A DNA stretch of 64,000 nucleotides from Paraglaciecola sp. L3A3 (GCF_009796765.1 NZ_CP047023.1:789501-853500), one strand, 5' to 3'. Counted from the stretch's first letter, positions 35,328 through 44,613 are shown. The notes: generated from the sequence alone by a model not told the origin. Numbers and translations: made by a program.

Positions 35328-35846
35328 ATGTTTATAAAGTGGCTTGTTACTTTTTGGTTTTTATCATGTTTAGCTGGGGTTCTTTATCTATCGGAAAACC
35401 AGTTAACTGACTTCGATCCCGAGCTAAAACTATCAACCGCCATAGCAGACACAGGTTACGAACAAAAACTATTAAATCAACTGCAAAAAATTCACCCTGA
35501 TATTGATAAATCTTTATTACATTTCACGAATAAAAACTGTTTCTGCGAAACTATAGCAGACAACCATATCCGGCAATTTTCTGCTGATATGGATGTTCAA
35601 GGTTTTAAAAGTATCTACATTGATTTGCATCAATTTCCAGAGTTGGCAGATTATATTCCATCGACTCCATCAGTCGCAATTGTCGGGATGTTTAAGGAGT
35701 TAATTTATTTAGGTCCATATTCAGAAGGTTATGCTTGCCTACAAAGCACTAGTTTAGTCGATGGGCTGATAACCAAGATAAATAGTATCTCTATTGAAAA
35801 TACAATCTTGGTAACAGAAGCCAAAGGTTGCTATTGCAATACCTAA
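35328..35846 (+). CDS. Membrane-anchored thioredoxin-like protein (DUF6436-like)
   Basis: A 172-residue protein with one N-terminal hydrophobic anchor (about 5-22) and a periplasmic domain. Cysteine motifs N-C-F-C-E (about 70-74) and the C-terminal G-C-Y-C, plus the P-S-T-P-S-V-A-I segment with a cis-Pro position, suggest a thioredoxin-like fold of the DUF6436 kind. It starts 3 bp after the MCP stop, implying coupled translation. A partnership in which the redox protein and receptor work together is inferred from the arrangement only. An exact family assignment would need a profile search. Confidence 0.65.
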   Translation: MFIKWLVTFWFLSCLAGVLYLSENQLTDFDPELKLSTAIADTGYEQKLLNQLQKIHPDIDKSLLHFTNKNCFCETIADNHIRQFSADMDVQGFKSIYIDLHQFPELADYIPSTPSVAIVGMFKELIYLGPYSEGYACLQSTSLVDGLITKINSISIENTILVTEAKGCYCNT

Positions 35847-36038
35847 AGTGATGTAAAGAATCATGTCATCATTAATTGCAATTAATAGCACAGATACCTT
35901 AATTAATATGACTATACTTAAGTCAAATGAGGTTTTGCTATCTAGCAATAACTTGCGAACTGTAATAGTTGTTGATGTTAGAGGGACGCATTTAGGTCTT
36001 ATCTGAATCTCAATAATTACCCCATAAGGAAACGGCTC

Positions 36039-36938
36039 ATGTCATCTCAAACTCGCTTAGAAATGTTAAAAAAAATACAAACGGGAAAAGGTTTTATTGC
36101 TGCATTTGACCAAAGTACTGGCAGTATAAAAAGCTCGTTACAGCTATATGGCATAGCTGAGAGCCAATATTCAGGTGATAAGGAAATGTTGGCAAAAGTG
36201 CATAAAATGAATACTCGGATTATCACCAGTGAAGCCTTTTCTGGAGAGCGGATTTTAGCGGCTATTTTGTTTGAAAATACTTTAGATAATGAAATAGCAG
36301 GTTTGCCATCTGCAGATTATTTATGGCAAAACAAAAAGGTAGTGCCCTTTTTGAAAGTTGATATAGGTTTAGATGCTGAATATAAAGGCGTGCAACTAAT
36401 GCAGCCAATTCGCCGTTTGAATGACTTATTAGATAAAGCTGTCGGCAAAAATGTGTTTGGCTGCAAAATGCGTTCTTTGATCCGATTGGCCAATTATACT
36501 GGTATTCACCTTCTAGTCGACCAGCAATTTGCTATTGCTGCCCGAGTGTTAGCAAGAGGTTTAGTGCCAATAATAGAGCCAGAAATTGATATTTATAGTG
36601 CAGATAAAGGTGCGGCAGAGCCTGTATTACGAGAAATTTTGTTGCAACAATTGGATGCTCTACCTGCTCCTCAACAAGTGATCTTAAAATTGACCCTGCC
36701 CAATATTGCAGGTTTTTATGACAAACTAGTCTCTCACCCCAGAGTATTGAAAGTGGTGGCTTTGTCTGGCGGTTATAGCCGCGAAAAGGCCAATCGTCTG
36801 TTGGCTGAAAATACCGGTATGGTGGCGAGTTTTTCTAGAGCCTTATCTGAAGAGTTATTTGATCTTATGTCTCATGATGAATTTGAGTCGACCATAAATG
36901 AGTCGATAGATAGTATTTATCAGGCGTCGAATAATTAA
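36039..36938 (+). CDS. fda: Fructose-bisphosphate aldolase class I
   Basis: A 299-residue class I aldolase of the short bacterial type. G-K-G-F-I-A-A-F-D-Q-S-T-G-S (residues about 16-29) is the characteristic N-terminus. V-F-G-C-K-M-R-S and I-E-P-E-I are the middle motifs, and V-I-L-K-L-T-L-P contains the Schiff-base lysine. It cleaves fructose 1,6-bisphosphate to DHAP and glyceraldehyde 3-phosphate without metal. It is cytoplasmic. GGAAAC precedes the ATG. A weak hairpin (GACTGTT..AACAGTC, 36950-36977) follows. It is monocistronic and the neighbours are unrelated. Confidence 0.9.
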   Translation: MSSQTRLEMLKKIQTGKGFIAAFDQSTGSIKSSLQLYGIAESQYSGDKEMLAKVHKMNTRIITSEAFSGERILAAILFENTLDNEIAGLPSADYLWQNKKVVPFLKVDIGLDAEYKGVQLMQPIRRLNDLLDKAVGKNVFGCKMRSLIRLANYTGIHLLVDQQFAIAARVLARGLVPIIEPEIDIYSADKGAAEPVLREILLQQLDALPAPQQVILKLTLPNIAGFYDKLVSHPRVLKVVALSGGYSREKANRLLAENTGMVASFSRALSEELFDLMSHDEFESTINESIDSIYQASNN

Positions 36939-37026
36939 AGTTGTATTAGGACTGTTGTGGCTTGGCCAATAACAGTCGTTAATCTTATTGTGTAACTGTT
37001 AGGTTTAGATTGCATTAAGAGACTTT

Positions 37027-37096
37027 CTTACAAAATCTAACACTTGATAGACAAAAACTTGCTACTTAATTATTTTCTTTAGGGTAAATTATTGCC
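37027..37096 (+). promoter_or_regulatory. Upstream segment shared with 27611-27680
   Basis: This is the counterpart of the mlaC copy 2 upstream segment, ungapped and about 80% identical, and it ends 33 bp before the start of the outer-membrane barrel gene. Conserved blocks are CTTACAAAA, CTACTTAAT, and GGTAAATTA near the end. Confidence 0.65.
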
Positions 37097-37129
37097 ATCC
37101 AGTTTACTTCTAACTTAAGGTTTACATCG

Positions 37130-37735
37130 ATGAATAGAAAATTAACATTTTTGCTATTATTAGCTTTTACCGCATCGCTCTCTATTAGCGCTTTTGCTGA
37201 CACTCTTACCAACCCCCACAGTTTTGGTGGCCATATTGCTTCCGGGGGAATTGAATTTAACAATTCAACTGCCGATGGTGACGGAGTTGCTCAGGTTTAT
37301 GGCTTTTATAATTATGCAATCACAGAAAACTTTGCATTAGAAGTGGGTTTAAATATAGGCGCTGATGTGGATGATTGGGAATGTTATGAAGATAGGCATG
37401 ATGATTGGCATTGCTCAACAAATAATAATGATTCTTTATTTGGCTTGGAGGTAAATGAGGTGGAGTATTCCAACTTAGTGGCTGCGGTGAAAGGCCTTGT
37501 GCCAGTTACTCAACGCAATAGCCTTTATGCAAAAGTTGGCGCTCAATTATATAATTATGAACTTAATCGCCGACATAGAACGGTAATTGATGATGATGGT
37601 GTTGGTTTATATTTAGCTGTGGGCTGGCAATATGAGTGGGATATGGGCATAGGTATGAGCGCGGGTTTTGAAAAATTTGATATGGACGATCTTGTGTCTA
37701 CTACCGCTAATGTTGGGATTAGCTATAACTTTTAA
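37130..37735 (+). CDS. Outer-membrane beta-barrel protein
   Basis: A 201-residue protein with signal peptide ending at AFA (residues 21-23). The remainder alternates polar and aromatic strands and finishes with S-Y-N-F, the C-terminal aromatic needed for Bam-dependent insertion. It resembles small eight-stranded OmpA/OmpX-like barrels. An acidic and histidine-containing loop (D-D-W-E-C-Y-E-D-R-H-D-D-W-H-C, about 83-98) has two cysteines that could form a disulfide or bind metal. It shares its upstream segment with mlaC copy 2. A good terminator follows at 37762. Function is unknown. Confidence 0.8.
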   Translation: MNRKLTFLLLLAFTASLSISAFADTLTNPHSFGGHIASGGIEFNNSTADGDGVAQVYGFYNYAITENFALEVGLNIGADVDDWECYEDRHDDWHCSTNNNDSLFGLEVNEVEYSNLVAAVKGLVPVTQRNSLYAKVGAQLYNYELNRRHRTVIDDDGVGLYLAVGWQYEWDMGIGMSAGFEKFDMDDLVSTTANVGISYNF

Positions 37736-37761
37736 ACTCAATGATTGTATTTGTTGATATG

Positions 37762-37783
37762 GGCCACTTTATGTGGCCTTTTT
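37762..37783 (+). terminator. Rho-independent terminator
   Basis: GGCCAC (37762-37767), loop TTTAT, GTGGCC (37773-37778), then T5. It ends the outer-membrane barrel gene transcript. Confidence 0.85.
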
Positions 37784-37955
37784 ATTGCTCATTATTTATA
37801 ACTGATTTAAGTAATAGCTAGGGATACCAGGGCGTTACGTCTTGAAACAGCTTGGCTAAATAACTTTACACAACCTTGACATATCTAAAGGTTTTTTTGT
37901 GCTTTAATTCTTACATTGGGACACTCGTCCTTATTTTGACAAGGTATAGGGAATA

Positions 37956-39440
37956 ATGAAATTACAAACTGTTGGTAAAGCGACGACTCTTGTTCTACTC
38001 GCTGCGGTTTTGTACTGGTGGTGGGTACCGGAACAAACTAATGAGCAAATTAAATATCACACTCAGGAAGTCACCCTAGGCAAAATTGAAAGTACGGTGA
38101 ATTCTTCAGGTTCTATTTCACCTGTTGTAACTGTTGATGTGGGATCTGAGTTGTCAGGCTTGATTTCACAACTTAATGTAGACTTTAATGATGTGGTCAC
38201 CAGCGGCCAAGTTATTGCGCGTATCGATGATCGCACTGTGCAATCTAAGTTACGCCAAAGTGAGGCTGATTTAGCGTCTGCACGAGCCTCCTTAGTACAG
38301 TTGCAAGCCGGACTTAAAAAAGCCGAAACAGAACATAAATTAGCTGAACGAGAATACCAGCGTACTCGTGAATTACGTGAAAAAAACTTAGTTAGCGCCT
38401 CAGTGTTAGATATTAGTGAAACCTCATACCAACTTTCTCAGGTAAGTATTGAAACTGCCAAAGCAGCAATTTTAGTGGGAGAGTCTAGAGTTCAACAGTC
38501 TATCTCCAGTTTAGAACAAGCCAAACTAGACATAGATAGAACTTATATTCGCTCGCCTGTCGATGGAGTGGTGATTGATCGCCAAGTGGACAAAGGCCAA
38601 GCGGTATCGGCAAGTTTATCTGCTCCGACTCTTTTTTCAATTGCCCAAGATTTGGTTTCTATGCAAATAGAAACTGATGTGGATGAAGCCGATATTGGTC
38701 GGATTAAACAAAATCAGCAGGTGAAGTTTACTGTTGATGCATACCCAGAACGTAAGTTTACTGGGATTGTTACGCAAGTGCGTAAATCGGCCACAGTGAC
38801 CAATAACGTAGTGACGTACAAAGTGATTATTAGTCTTGAAAATAAAGATTTGTTATTACTGCCAGGTATGACAGCCAACGTTGATATTATTTTAGGCCAT
38901 AGAGATAACGTGTTGCGGGTCAGTAACTCTGCGTTACGTTTTACGCCTGAAGGCCAATCCACAGGCGGCCAGGGTAATGGCCGAGATATGTCTTCTAAGG
39001 TAGAGCAACTAGCGGAACAACTTAAGTTAACCCCAGAGCAACAGACACAAATGGCTGAGGCCTTAGCTAGTATGCAAGAAAATATGTCGGCAGCAAGAGA
39101 GGCTGCTCGTGGTGATCAAGGAGGTGGTGGCCGAGCACCAGGTGGTAACGATGTTATGAAAAAAATTCGTAGTCAATTGGATATTGAGTTACGTGGATTT
39201 TTAACGCCTGAACAAATGGAACAATACCAAGGATTAAATCAACAGCGTCGTAAACCTCGTGAAACGAAAGAAGGTAATGATAATTTTCAACGAGGAGTCG
39301 TATGGGTGCTACGTGATGAGCAGCCCAAACGTATTAATGTCAGAGTGGGCATTGCTGACTTAGAGTATAGCGAGATACAGTCTGAAGACCTGCAAGCTGG
39401 TGATTTAGTGATTGTTCGTGCACAAAGAGTAAGCAGCTAA
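37956..39440 (+). CDS. macA: MacA-like periplasmic adaptor with LTxxQ insertion
   Basis: A 494-residue membrane-fusion protein, longer than E. coli MacA (371). It has an N-terminal anchor (about 8-24), a lipoyl half (V-D-V-G-S-E-L-S-G-L-I), a long coiled-coil hairpin (about 90-185), the second lipoyl half and a beta barrel. Between the barrel and the last strand domain, residues about 325-445 form a glycine- and helix-rich insertion. It contains L-T-P-E-Q at 358-362 and again at 416-420, the hallmark of Spy/CpxP-type LTxxQ helices. The stop overlaps the ABC ATPase start (TAATG). It links MacB to an outer-membrane channel for export. The cargo is unknown. Confidence 0.9.
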   Translation: MKLQTVGKATTLVLLAAVLYWWWVPEQTNEQIKYHTQEVTLGKIESTVNSSGSISPVVTVDVGSELSGLISQLNVDFNDVVTSGQVIARIDDRTVQSKLRQSEADLASARASLVQLQAGLKKAETEHKLAEREYQRTRELREKNLVSASVLDISETSYQLSQVSIETAKAAILVGESRVQQSISSLEQAKLDIDRTYIRSPVDGVVIDRQVDKGQAVSASLSAPTLFSIAQDLVSMQIETDVDEADIGRIKQNQQVKFTVDAYPERKFTGIVTQVRKSATVTNNVVTYKVIISLENKDLLLLPGMTANVDIILGHRDNVLRVSNSALRFTPEGQSTGGQGNGRDMSSKVEQLAEQLKLTPEQQTQMAEALASMQENMSAAREAARGDQGGGGRAPGGNDVMKKIRSQLDIELRGFLTPEQMEQYQGLNQQRRKPRETKEGNDNFQRGVVWVLRDEQPKRINVRVGIADLEYSEIQSEDLQAGDLVIVRAQRVSS

Positions 39441-40162
39441 TGTCACCTGCACTAATTACGGTTAAACAAGCCAAAAAAATCTATCAAATGGGCGAGGAAA
39501 AAGTCTATGCATTAAAAGGCGTTGACTTACAAATTGAGCAGGGTGAATTTGTTGCTATTATGGGATCATCAGGCTCAGGTAAATCCACAATGATGAATTT
39601 ATTGGGCTGTTTAGATATTGCCAGTGAAGGCAGTATTGCCATAGATGGTATTGAGCTTTCTCATTTATCTAAAAATGAGCTGGCAACTATTCGTAATCAA
39701 CGTATCGGTTTTGTCTTTCAACAGTTCAACTTGTTGCCACGCACTAGTGCTCTCGACAATGTGACCTTGCCTTTATTGTATAGCCAAGTGCCTGAATCAG
39801 ACTGGCCAAAGCGGGCTAAAAGTTGTTTAGAACAAGTGGGTTTAGGTAGTCGTATGGATCATCATCCGTCGCAATTATCTGGCGGGCAACAGCAACGTGT
39901 GGCTATTGCTAGAGCTTTGGTTAACGAGCCTGTAATGATATTAGCTGATGAACCAACGGGGGCTTTAGACACGCAAACAGGTTTAGAAGTGATGGCTTTA
40001 TTTCAACAGCTCAATCAGCAAGGCAAAACCATAATATTAGTCACCCATGAACCTGAAATTGCCGAATTTGCTAAACGTAAATTAACCTTTCGTGATGGTG
40101 AATTGGTGGCTGATGAAACCAATCCACAGCCCAAATTAGCAAGTGAGGGATTGCTAAAATGA
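39440..40162 (+). CDS. macB: MacB-type ABC transporter ATPase
   Basis: A 240-residue nucleotide-binding subunit. G-S-S-G-S-G-K-S-T (about 42-50) is the Walker A motif. [10 protein letters not shown] is the Q-loop region, [15 protein letters not shown] the signature, [10 protein letters not shown] the Walker B and V-T-H-E the switch His. It belongs to the MacB/LolD/FtsE class. In E. coli MacB this domain is fused to the permease; here it is a separate gene between adaptor and permease, with overlaps on both sides, so the three form one tightly coupled operon. Confidence 0.93.
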   Translation: MSPALITVKQAKKIYQMGEEKVYALKGVDLQIEQGEFVAIMGSSGSGKSTMMNLLGCLDIASEGSIAIDGIELSHLSKNELATIRNQRIGFVFQQFNLLPRTSALDNVTLPLLYSQVPESDWPKRAKSCLEQVGLGSRMDHHPSQLSGGQQQRVAIARALVNEPVMILADEPTGALDTQTGLEVMALFQQLNQQGKTIILVTHEPEIAEFAKRKLTFRDGELVADETNPQPKLASEGLLK

Positions 40163-41388
40163 GGATTTTTATATTATTAAAAACTGCCAGTACTGCATTA
40201 CGCGTCAATTTGTTACGTAGTTTTTTAACTATGTTAGGCATTATTATTGGTGTCTCGGCGGTAATTATTATGGTGGCTATGGGCGCGGGGGCGCAACAAA
40301 AAGTTGACGAACAAATTAAGTCCTTGGGTGGTAATGTATTTTTTGTTACTGGGGCTCGTCGCTCTAGTGGTGGAGCGCGTGCTGCATCTGTAGTCAAAAT
40401 TAATGAAAACGATGCAAATTTGATTGAAAGCCAAGTGCCGGGTGTTGAAGCAGCTGCGCCATATTTATCGTCGAATGGGCAAATTATTTATGGTAATCTG
40501 AATTGGTCAACAGAGATCAGCGGTATTGATAACCGTTATTTTTTAGTGCGAGACTGGCCTATAGCTTCAGGTCGTGAGTTTACTACTCAAGAGATCAACA
40601 GCGGGGCGAAAGTAGCCATTATTGGTGAGCGGTTGCGGCTAGAGTTATTTGGTGTCAGTGAAGCCATAGGTCAGACCATGCGGGTAAAAAACTTCAATGT
40701 AACGGTTGTCGGAATATTAGAAGCGAAAGGCCAAGATGCCCGTGGCGAAGACCAAGATGATGTGATTTTTTTACCCATCAAAACAGTACGTAACAAAATT
40801 ACAGGTATAGATTCAACCAATCCTAAGTCAGTGCGTTTTATTCAAGTTAGTGCCTATGATGGTGAAGACATGGATTATATTGAAGCCGAAATGTCACGGC
40901 TATTAAGACAAAGAATGCGTATACCCGTTAACGGTGATGATTTGTTTAGGATCCGCAATGTCTCTGAAATGATAGCCACACGTGCTGAGACCATGCAAGT
41001 GTTTAATACTTTATTGGCTTGGGTTGCTTCAGTTAGTTTAGTGGTAGGGGGCATTGGCATCATGAATATTATGTTGGTGTCTGTAACTGAACGTACTCGT
41101 GAAATAGGTTTACGTATGGCTGTAGGAGCAAAACCTGCAGATATACTGAAACAGTTTTTAATCGAGTCTATTGTGTTGTGTGGCTTGGGTGGCGGCATAG
41201 GCGTTATTATCGCTTACCTATTTGTATTCTTGGGTAACAATTATGGCATTGGTGCTGGTGGTGTGATTAATTCCGATGTGGTGTTAATGAGTTTGGGGTT
41301 TTCGGCTTTTATTGGGGTGTTTTTTGGCTATTATCCTGCTTTAAAAGCGTCACGTTTAGAACCCATTGATGCACTCAGGTACGAATAA
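40159..41388 (+). CDS. MacB-type ABC transporter permease
   Basis: A 409-residue permease with one N-terminal span (about 21-44), a large periplasmic domain (about 45-285) and three C-terminal spans. A-L-R-V-N-L-L-R-S-F-L-T-M-L-G-I-I-I-G-V-S is the typical MacB_PCD entry. The C-terminal R-E-I-G-L-R-M-A-V-G-A-K and L-E-P-I-D-A-L-R-Y-E are signatures of the FtsX-like domain. MacB members use a mechanotransmission cycle to push substrates through the adaptor and TolC. It overlaps the ATPase gene by 4 bp. An export substrate cannot be named; peptides, lipoproteins or antibiotics are typical. Confidence 0.93.
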   Translation: MRIFILLKTASTALRVNLLRSFLTMLGIIIGVSAVIIMVAMGAGAQQKVDEQIKSLGGNVFFVTGARRSSGGARAASVVKINENDANLIESQVPGVEAAAPYLSSNGQIIYGNLNWSTEISGIDNRYFLVRDWPIASGREFTTQEINSGAKVAIIGERLRLELFGVSEAIGQTMRVKNFNVTVVGILEAKGQDARGEDQDDVIFLPIKTVRNKITGIDSTNPKSVRFIQVSAYDGEDMDYIEAEMSRLLRQRMRIPVNGDDLFRIRNVSEMIATRAETMQVFNTLLAWVASVSLVVGGIGIMNIMLVSVTERTREIGLRMAVGAKPADILKQFLIESIVLCGLGGGIGVIIAYLFVFLGNNYGIGAGGVINSDVVLMSLGFSAFIGVFFGYYPALKASRLEPIDALRYE

Positions 41389-41403
41389 GCTAAACCTCAA
41401 ACA

Positions 41404-41437
41404 TTAAGTACAAGATGATTATTCATATTGTACTTAA
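41404..41437. repeat. 10-bp perfect inverted repeat after macAB
   Basis: TTAAGTACAA (41404-41413) and TTGTACTTAA (41428-41437) with a 14-nt loop, 16 bp after the permease stop. No T-tract follows, so it may protect the 3' end or be an operator for the aminotransferase gene. Confidence 0.65.
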
Positions 41438-41524
41438 ATATTAAAACGTTTTAAAAGGTGTTTTACATAGTTACAAATGGCAAAATAGCAGACTACTATT
41501 TTTTATTCAGTTGAGTGTTGTCAT

Positions 41525-42700
41525 TTGAAGTATTCACAAAGGGCCCTAGCCATTTCTCCTTTTTTTGCTATGGCTTTTAGTGAAAAAGCCGCTCGTTTAG
41601 AAGCCCAAGGCAAACATGTTGTTAAGTTGAATATAGGTGAACCTGATTTTGGTGCGCCACCTGCTGTATCAAGTGCAATGCAACAACTGGCGACTGATGC
41701 GCCTTTACCCTACACCTCAGCTCTAGGCCTACCAGAGCTCCGTGCGGCTATTGCTAATTTTTACCGAACCACTCATCAAGTAGAGATCGATCCCAAGCGT
41801 GTTGTGGTGACTGCTGGAGCATCAGCAGCTTTGCTATTGTTATCAGCTGCTTTTGTAGATGAAGGCGACCAAGTGATTATGGCTGATCCTTCCTATCCTT
41901 GTAATAAGGAGTTTATAAAAGGTTTTGGCGGGCAAGTACAATTGGTATCGACTCAAGCTGATACCCATTTTCAGTTAAATAAAAGCTTACTCGAACAACA
42001 CTGGCAACCCAATACCCGAGGTTTAATGTTAGCTACTCCTTCTAACCCGACTGGCACAGCCATAGCACCAGATGAACTAGCCGCAATGTGTGATTTTGCC
42101 CGCAGCAAAGGCGCATGGCGTATTGTGGACGAAATCTACCTCAACTTACATCATGGCGAAGATGGTTCACAGCCCATAACCGCTTTATCTGTTGACGATG
42201 AGGCGTTGGTGATCAACAGCTTTTCAAAGTATTTTGGTATGACAGGCTGGCGATTAGGTTGGTGCGTGGTACCGGAACAAGCAGTGGATGTGATGGAGAG
42301 ACTGGCACAAAATTATTATATTTGCCCATCGACCTTAGCGCAAAAAGCGGCTTTACAATGTTTTACTCCTGAGTCTATTGCAGTGTGCGAATCACGACGT
42401 GCTCAGCTTATTTCCCGCAAAAAATTGGTATTAGCCGGATTAGAAAAATGTGGTTTACCCGTGCCGGTTCATCCTGATGGTGCCTTTTACCTGTATATTG
42501 ATGTGACGACTACAGGACTGTCGGCAATGGACTTTTGTGAACAAGTATTACAACAAGCCCATGTTGCTCTAACTCCAAGCAATGACTTTAGCGAACAAAA
42601 CGACAAACAGTTTGTACGTTTGTCTTTTGCTTCTGCCGAGTCAGAGCTTGAAGAAGGTTTGCGGCGCTTGGCAATTTTTATGGCCAGTTTACATAACTAA
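41525..42700 (+). CDS. PLP-dependent aminotransferase class I/II
   Basis: A 391-residue fold-type I aminotransferase. The start at TTG 41525 gives K-Y-S-Q-R-A-L-A-I-S-P-F, the usual beginning of this group, and no upstream ATG fits. N-I-G-E-P-D-F-G and A-T-P-S-N-P-T-G-T are substrate and PLP contacts. S-F-S-K-Y-F-G-M-T-G-W-R-L-G-W contains the PLP lysine and phosphate-binding Arg, and the C-terminal F-V-R-L-S-F-A holds the carboxylate-binding Arg. It probably transaminates aromatic or branched amino acids with 2-oxoglutarate. It is cytoplasmic, with no pathway genes nearby to specify the substrate. Confidence 0.88.
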   Translation: MKYSQRALAISPFFAMAFSEKAARLEAQGKHVVKLNIGEPDFGAPPAVSSAMQQLATDAPLPYTSALGLPELRAAIANFYRTTHQVEIDPKRVVVTAGASAALLLLSAAFVDEGDQVIMADPSYPCNKEFIKGFGGQVQLVSTQADTHFQLNKSLLEQHWQPNTRGLMLATPSNPTGTAIAPDELAAMCDFARSKGAWRIVDEIYLNLHHGEDGSQPITALSVDDEALVINSFSKYFGMTGWRLGWCVVPEQAVDVMERLAQNYYICPSTLAQKAALQCFTPESIAVCESRRAQLISRKKLVLAGLEKCGLPVPVHPDGAFYLYIDVTTTGLSAMDFCEQVLQQAHVALTPSNDFSEQNDKQFVRLSFASAESELEEGLRRLAIFMASLHN

Positions 42701-42734
42701 AAGCTCACAGAGTTAACAGTGCCAAAGAATATTA

Positions 42735-42971
42735 TCAGTCTTGCAACCACTGAGTGACTTGCTCTTTGCTGGGGATCCCACCTTTATGCACCACAGTTTC
42801 ATTCATCACAACTGCTGGAGTAGACATGACGCTATAGGCCATGATTTGAGCGGGATCTTCTACCTTTTCAACTGTCACTTCTACAGCTAGTGCGTTAGCG
42901 GTTGATTGAATCAGCTGCACTGTGTTTTTACATTTTGTGCAGCCACTGCCTAATACTTTAAAAATTTTCAT
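42735..42971 (-). CDS. Thioredoxin-like redox-active disulfide protein
   Basis: A 78-residue mini-thioredoxin. G-S-G-C-T-K-C (residues 8-14) places C11 and C14 as the redox pair, and S-T-P-A-V-V holds the conserved cis-Pro. This is the TM0996/MTH895 glutaredoxin-like group. It lies 21 bp after the permease gene on the same strand, and the preceding TCAAAAATG context carries AGGAG. Such proteins commonly pair with DUF318-type permeases and may deliver or reduce a thiol-bound metal or metalloid. It is cytoplasmic. Confidence 0.85.
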   Translation of the reverse strand: MKIFKVLGSGCTKCKNTVQLIQSTANALAVEVTVEKVEDPAQIMAYSVMSTPAVVMNETVVHKGGIPSKEQVTQWLQD

Positions 42972-42992
42972 TTTTGACTCCTTTGATAGATT

Positions 42993-43985
42993 TTATAACA
43001 GAAATAATAAGCTATTGAGGATCCATCCCATCATTGTGAATGACACTAACAGCATGGCAAATAGAGTGGCGAGTAAGCGCCACTGCATAACTTGTTTAAG
43101 TAAAATAAACTCAGGAAAACTTGCGGCGACTGTACTCATACAAAACGCTAGTGCAGTGCCAATGGGCAGGCCATTGGTGATTAAACTTTCCATAACAGGT
43201 ATCACACCAGTGGCATTAGAGTACAAAGGAATACCTACCAATACCGCTGCAGGAACCGACCACCATTCTCCCGCACCAAGATGTTCTTCTATCCAGCCAT
43301 TTGGTACAAAGCCATGTAAGGCGGCACCTAACCCGACACCTATTATGACCCATTTCCAGACCCGGCCAAATATCTCTAAAGCTTCGGCTTTAGCAAAGTT
43401 ATGACGTTGCTTGAAGGTTAACTTAAGGCTTGTAGAGTCGGTGCTAACCGTTTGCTCTGCACGGCCATTTTGTAGGGCTTTTGCCGCAAAGGATTGTAAC
43501 CAACGCTCTGCTCGAATACTGTCAAGAAATAGACCACCTAATATGCCAACCAGCATACCGACAACAACGTAGGCTAGGGTGAGCTTCCAGCCAAGTAGGC
43601 TCAATAATAGTAAAACAGCCACTTCATTAATCAGAGGTGAGGTTATTAAAAACGCCATGGTAATACCCACTGGGATCCCTGCAGAAGTAAAGCCTAGAAA
43701 TACAGGAATACTTGAGCAGGAACAAAATGGCGTAATGGCACCAAACCCAGAAGCCAATAAGTAGCTAACGCCTCGATTTCTGCCTGCTAAAAAATCACGG
43801 ACTTTTTCAACATTTATAGAAGCGCGCATTAAAGCGATAAGGTAAATCATCACCAGAAGTAGCACAAAAATTTTGCTCACATCTTCCACAAAGAAATGTA
43901 AGGCATCGCCTAACTTTGTAGCGGATGATAATCCCATCAAGTCGTATACTAACCAACTGGCTAAATCTGTAAAAATTTGGAACAT
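42993..43985 (-). CDS. DUF318/ArsP-type permease
   Basis: A 330-residue permease with about eight to ten spans. P-F-C-S-C-S-S-I-P-V-F-L-G-F (C88 and C90) is the family signature, and a second G-I-P-L-Y-S-N-A-T-G motif mirrors it in the other half. Some relatives (ArsP) export trivalent organoarsenicals; others are uncharacterised YraQ-like. The operon with a small thioredoxin and an upstream sigma factor suggests thiol or metalloid handling. A 22-bp palindrome lies 21-42 bp upstream of the start. Confidence 0.85.
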   Translation of the reverse strand: MFQIFTDLASWLVYDLMGLSSATKLGDALHFFVEDVSKIFVLLLVMIYLIALMRASINVEKVRDFLAGRNRGVSYLLASGFGAITPFCSCSSIPVFLGFTSAGIPVGITMAFLITSPLINEVAVLLLLSLLGWKLTLAYVVVGMLVGILGGLFLDSIRAERWLQSFAAKALQNGRAEQTVSTDSTSLKLTFKQRHNFAKAEALEIFGRVWKWVIIGVGLGAALHGFVPNGWIEEHLGAGEWWSVPAAVLVGIPLYSNATGVIPVMESLITNGLPIGTALAFCMSTVAASFPEFILLKQVMQWRLLATLFAMLLVSFTMMGWILNSLLFLL

Positions 43986-44005
43986 AGTGCGTCTCTCTTA
44001 CCTGT

Positions 44006-44027
44006 TATTAATGTAGACGCATTAATA
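44006..44027. promoter_or_regulatory. Palindromic operator candidate upstream of the permease
   Basis: TATTAATG (44006-44013), 6-bp spacer TAGACG, CATTAATA (44020-44027). The symmetric 8-bp arms sit 21 bp before the permease ATG in an 88-bp gap. That position suits a repressor such as an ArsR-family dimer, but no such gene is adjacent. Confidence 0.6.
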
Positions 44028-44073
44028 CAAAAAAGGATGCACAATTATTTTAATTATTGATAGGGCAAGTAAA

Positions 44074-44598
44074 TCAGTCTGGCTTGGTATAGCCGCAAAC
44101 TTTGCCATTTTCGTCAAACTGCACATGACAATGTTGTTCGATAGCATCACGCAGTCGCTGTCGAACTCTAAGCAAACGAGCTTTAGCCGCTGGCAATGAA
44201 ATACCTTGGGTTTGTGCATAGTTTTTCACAGTGTTATTACTTAGATCGCAGCACTCGACTATGTCTTTATCTGATTCAGGCAGGCGAGCCAAATTGCGAC
44301 TGACACATTCGCTAAGTAAGGTTATGCTGTCAAAATCATGCTCTGGTTGGCAGATATCTGAGGATAATTCAACGGTTTGCTTTTGTTGGCGGTTGTAATC
44401 GACAAGTACATTACGAGTAACACGAAATAACCATGCTCTAGGTTGGCTGATACTACAAAACTTATGTCCTTGCTGAACTAGCCGTAATATGACTTCTTGT
44501 AATAGATCTTCTGCCACTATGACGTTAGACACTCTTTTACGCAAAAATGCTCTCAGCTCTGATTCGTGGTCTCGAATCGCTTGGGTTATACATTTCAC
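44074..44598 (-). CDS. ECF sigma factor (SigZ-like)
   Basis: A 174-residue extracytoplasmic-function sigma factor. Region 2 shows A-E-D-L-L-Q-E-V-I-L-R-L and P-R-A-W-L-F-R-V-T-R-N-V. Region 4 has the A-Q-T-Q-G-I-S-L-P-A-A-K-A-R-L-L-R-V-R-Q-R-L-R helix-turn-helix. Cysteines C116-C117, C157 and C168 fit the SigZ pattern of a metal- or redox-sensing tail (H-C-H-V at 156-159). No anti-sigma factor gene is adjacent, so the protein may sense directly through these cysteines. It lies upstream of the permease-thioredoxin pair and is likely to control it. Confidence 0.85.
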   Translation of the reverse strand: MKCITQAIRDHESELRAFLRKRVSNVIVAEDLLQEVILRLVQQGHKFCSISQPRAWLFRVTRNVLVDYNRQQKQTVELSSDICQPEHDFDSITLLSECVSRNLARLPESDKDIVECCDLSNNTVKNYAQTQGISLPAAKARLLRVRQRLRDAIEQHCHVQFDENGKVCGYTKPD

Positions 44599-44613
44599 TG
44601 TATTCTAAACCGT

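Noticed and set aside
35863..36006. 47-codon frame upstream of fda
   Set aside because: Weak ribosome site and no recognisable motif; in AT-rich DNA this length is expected by chance.
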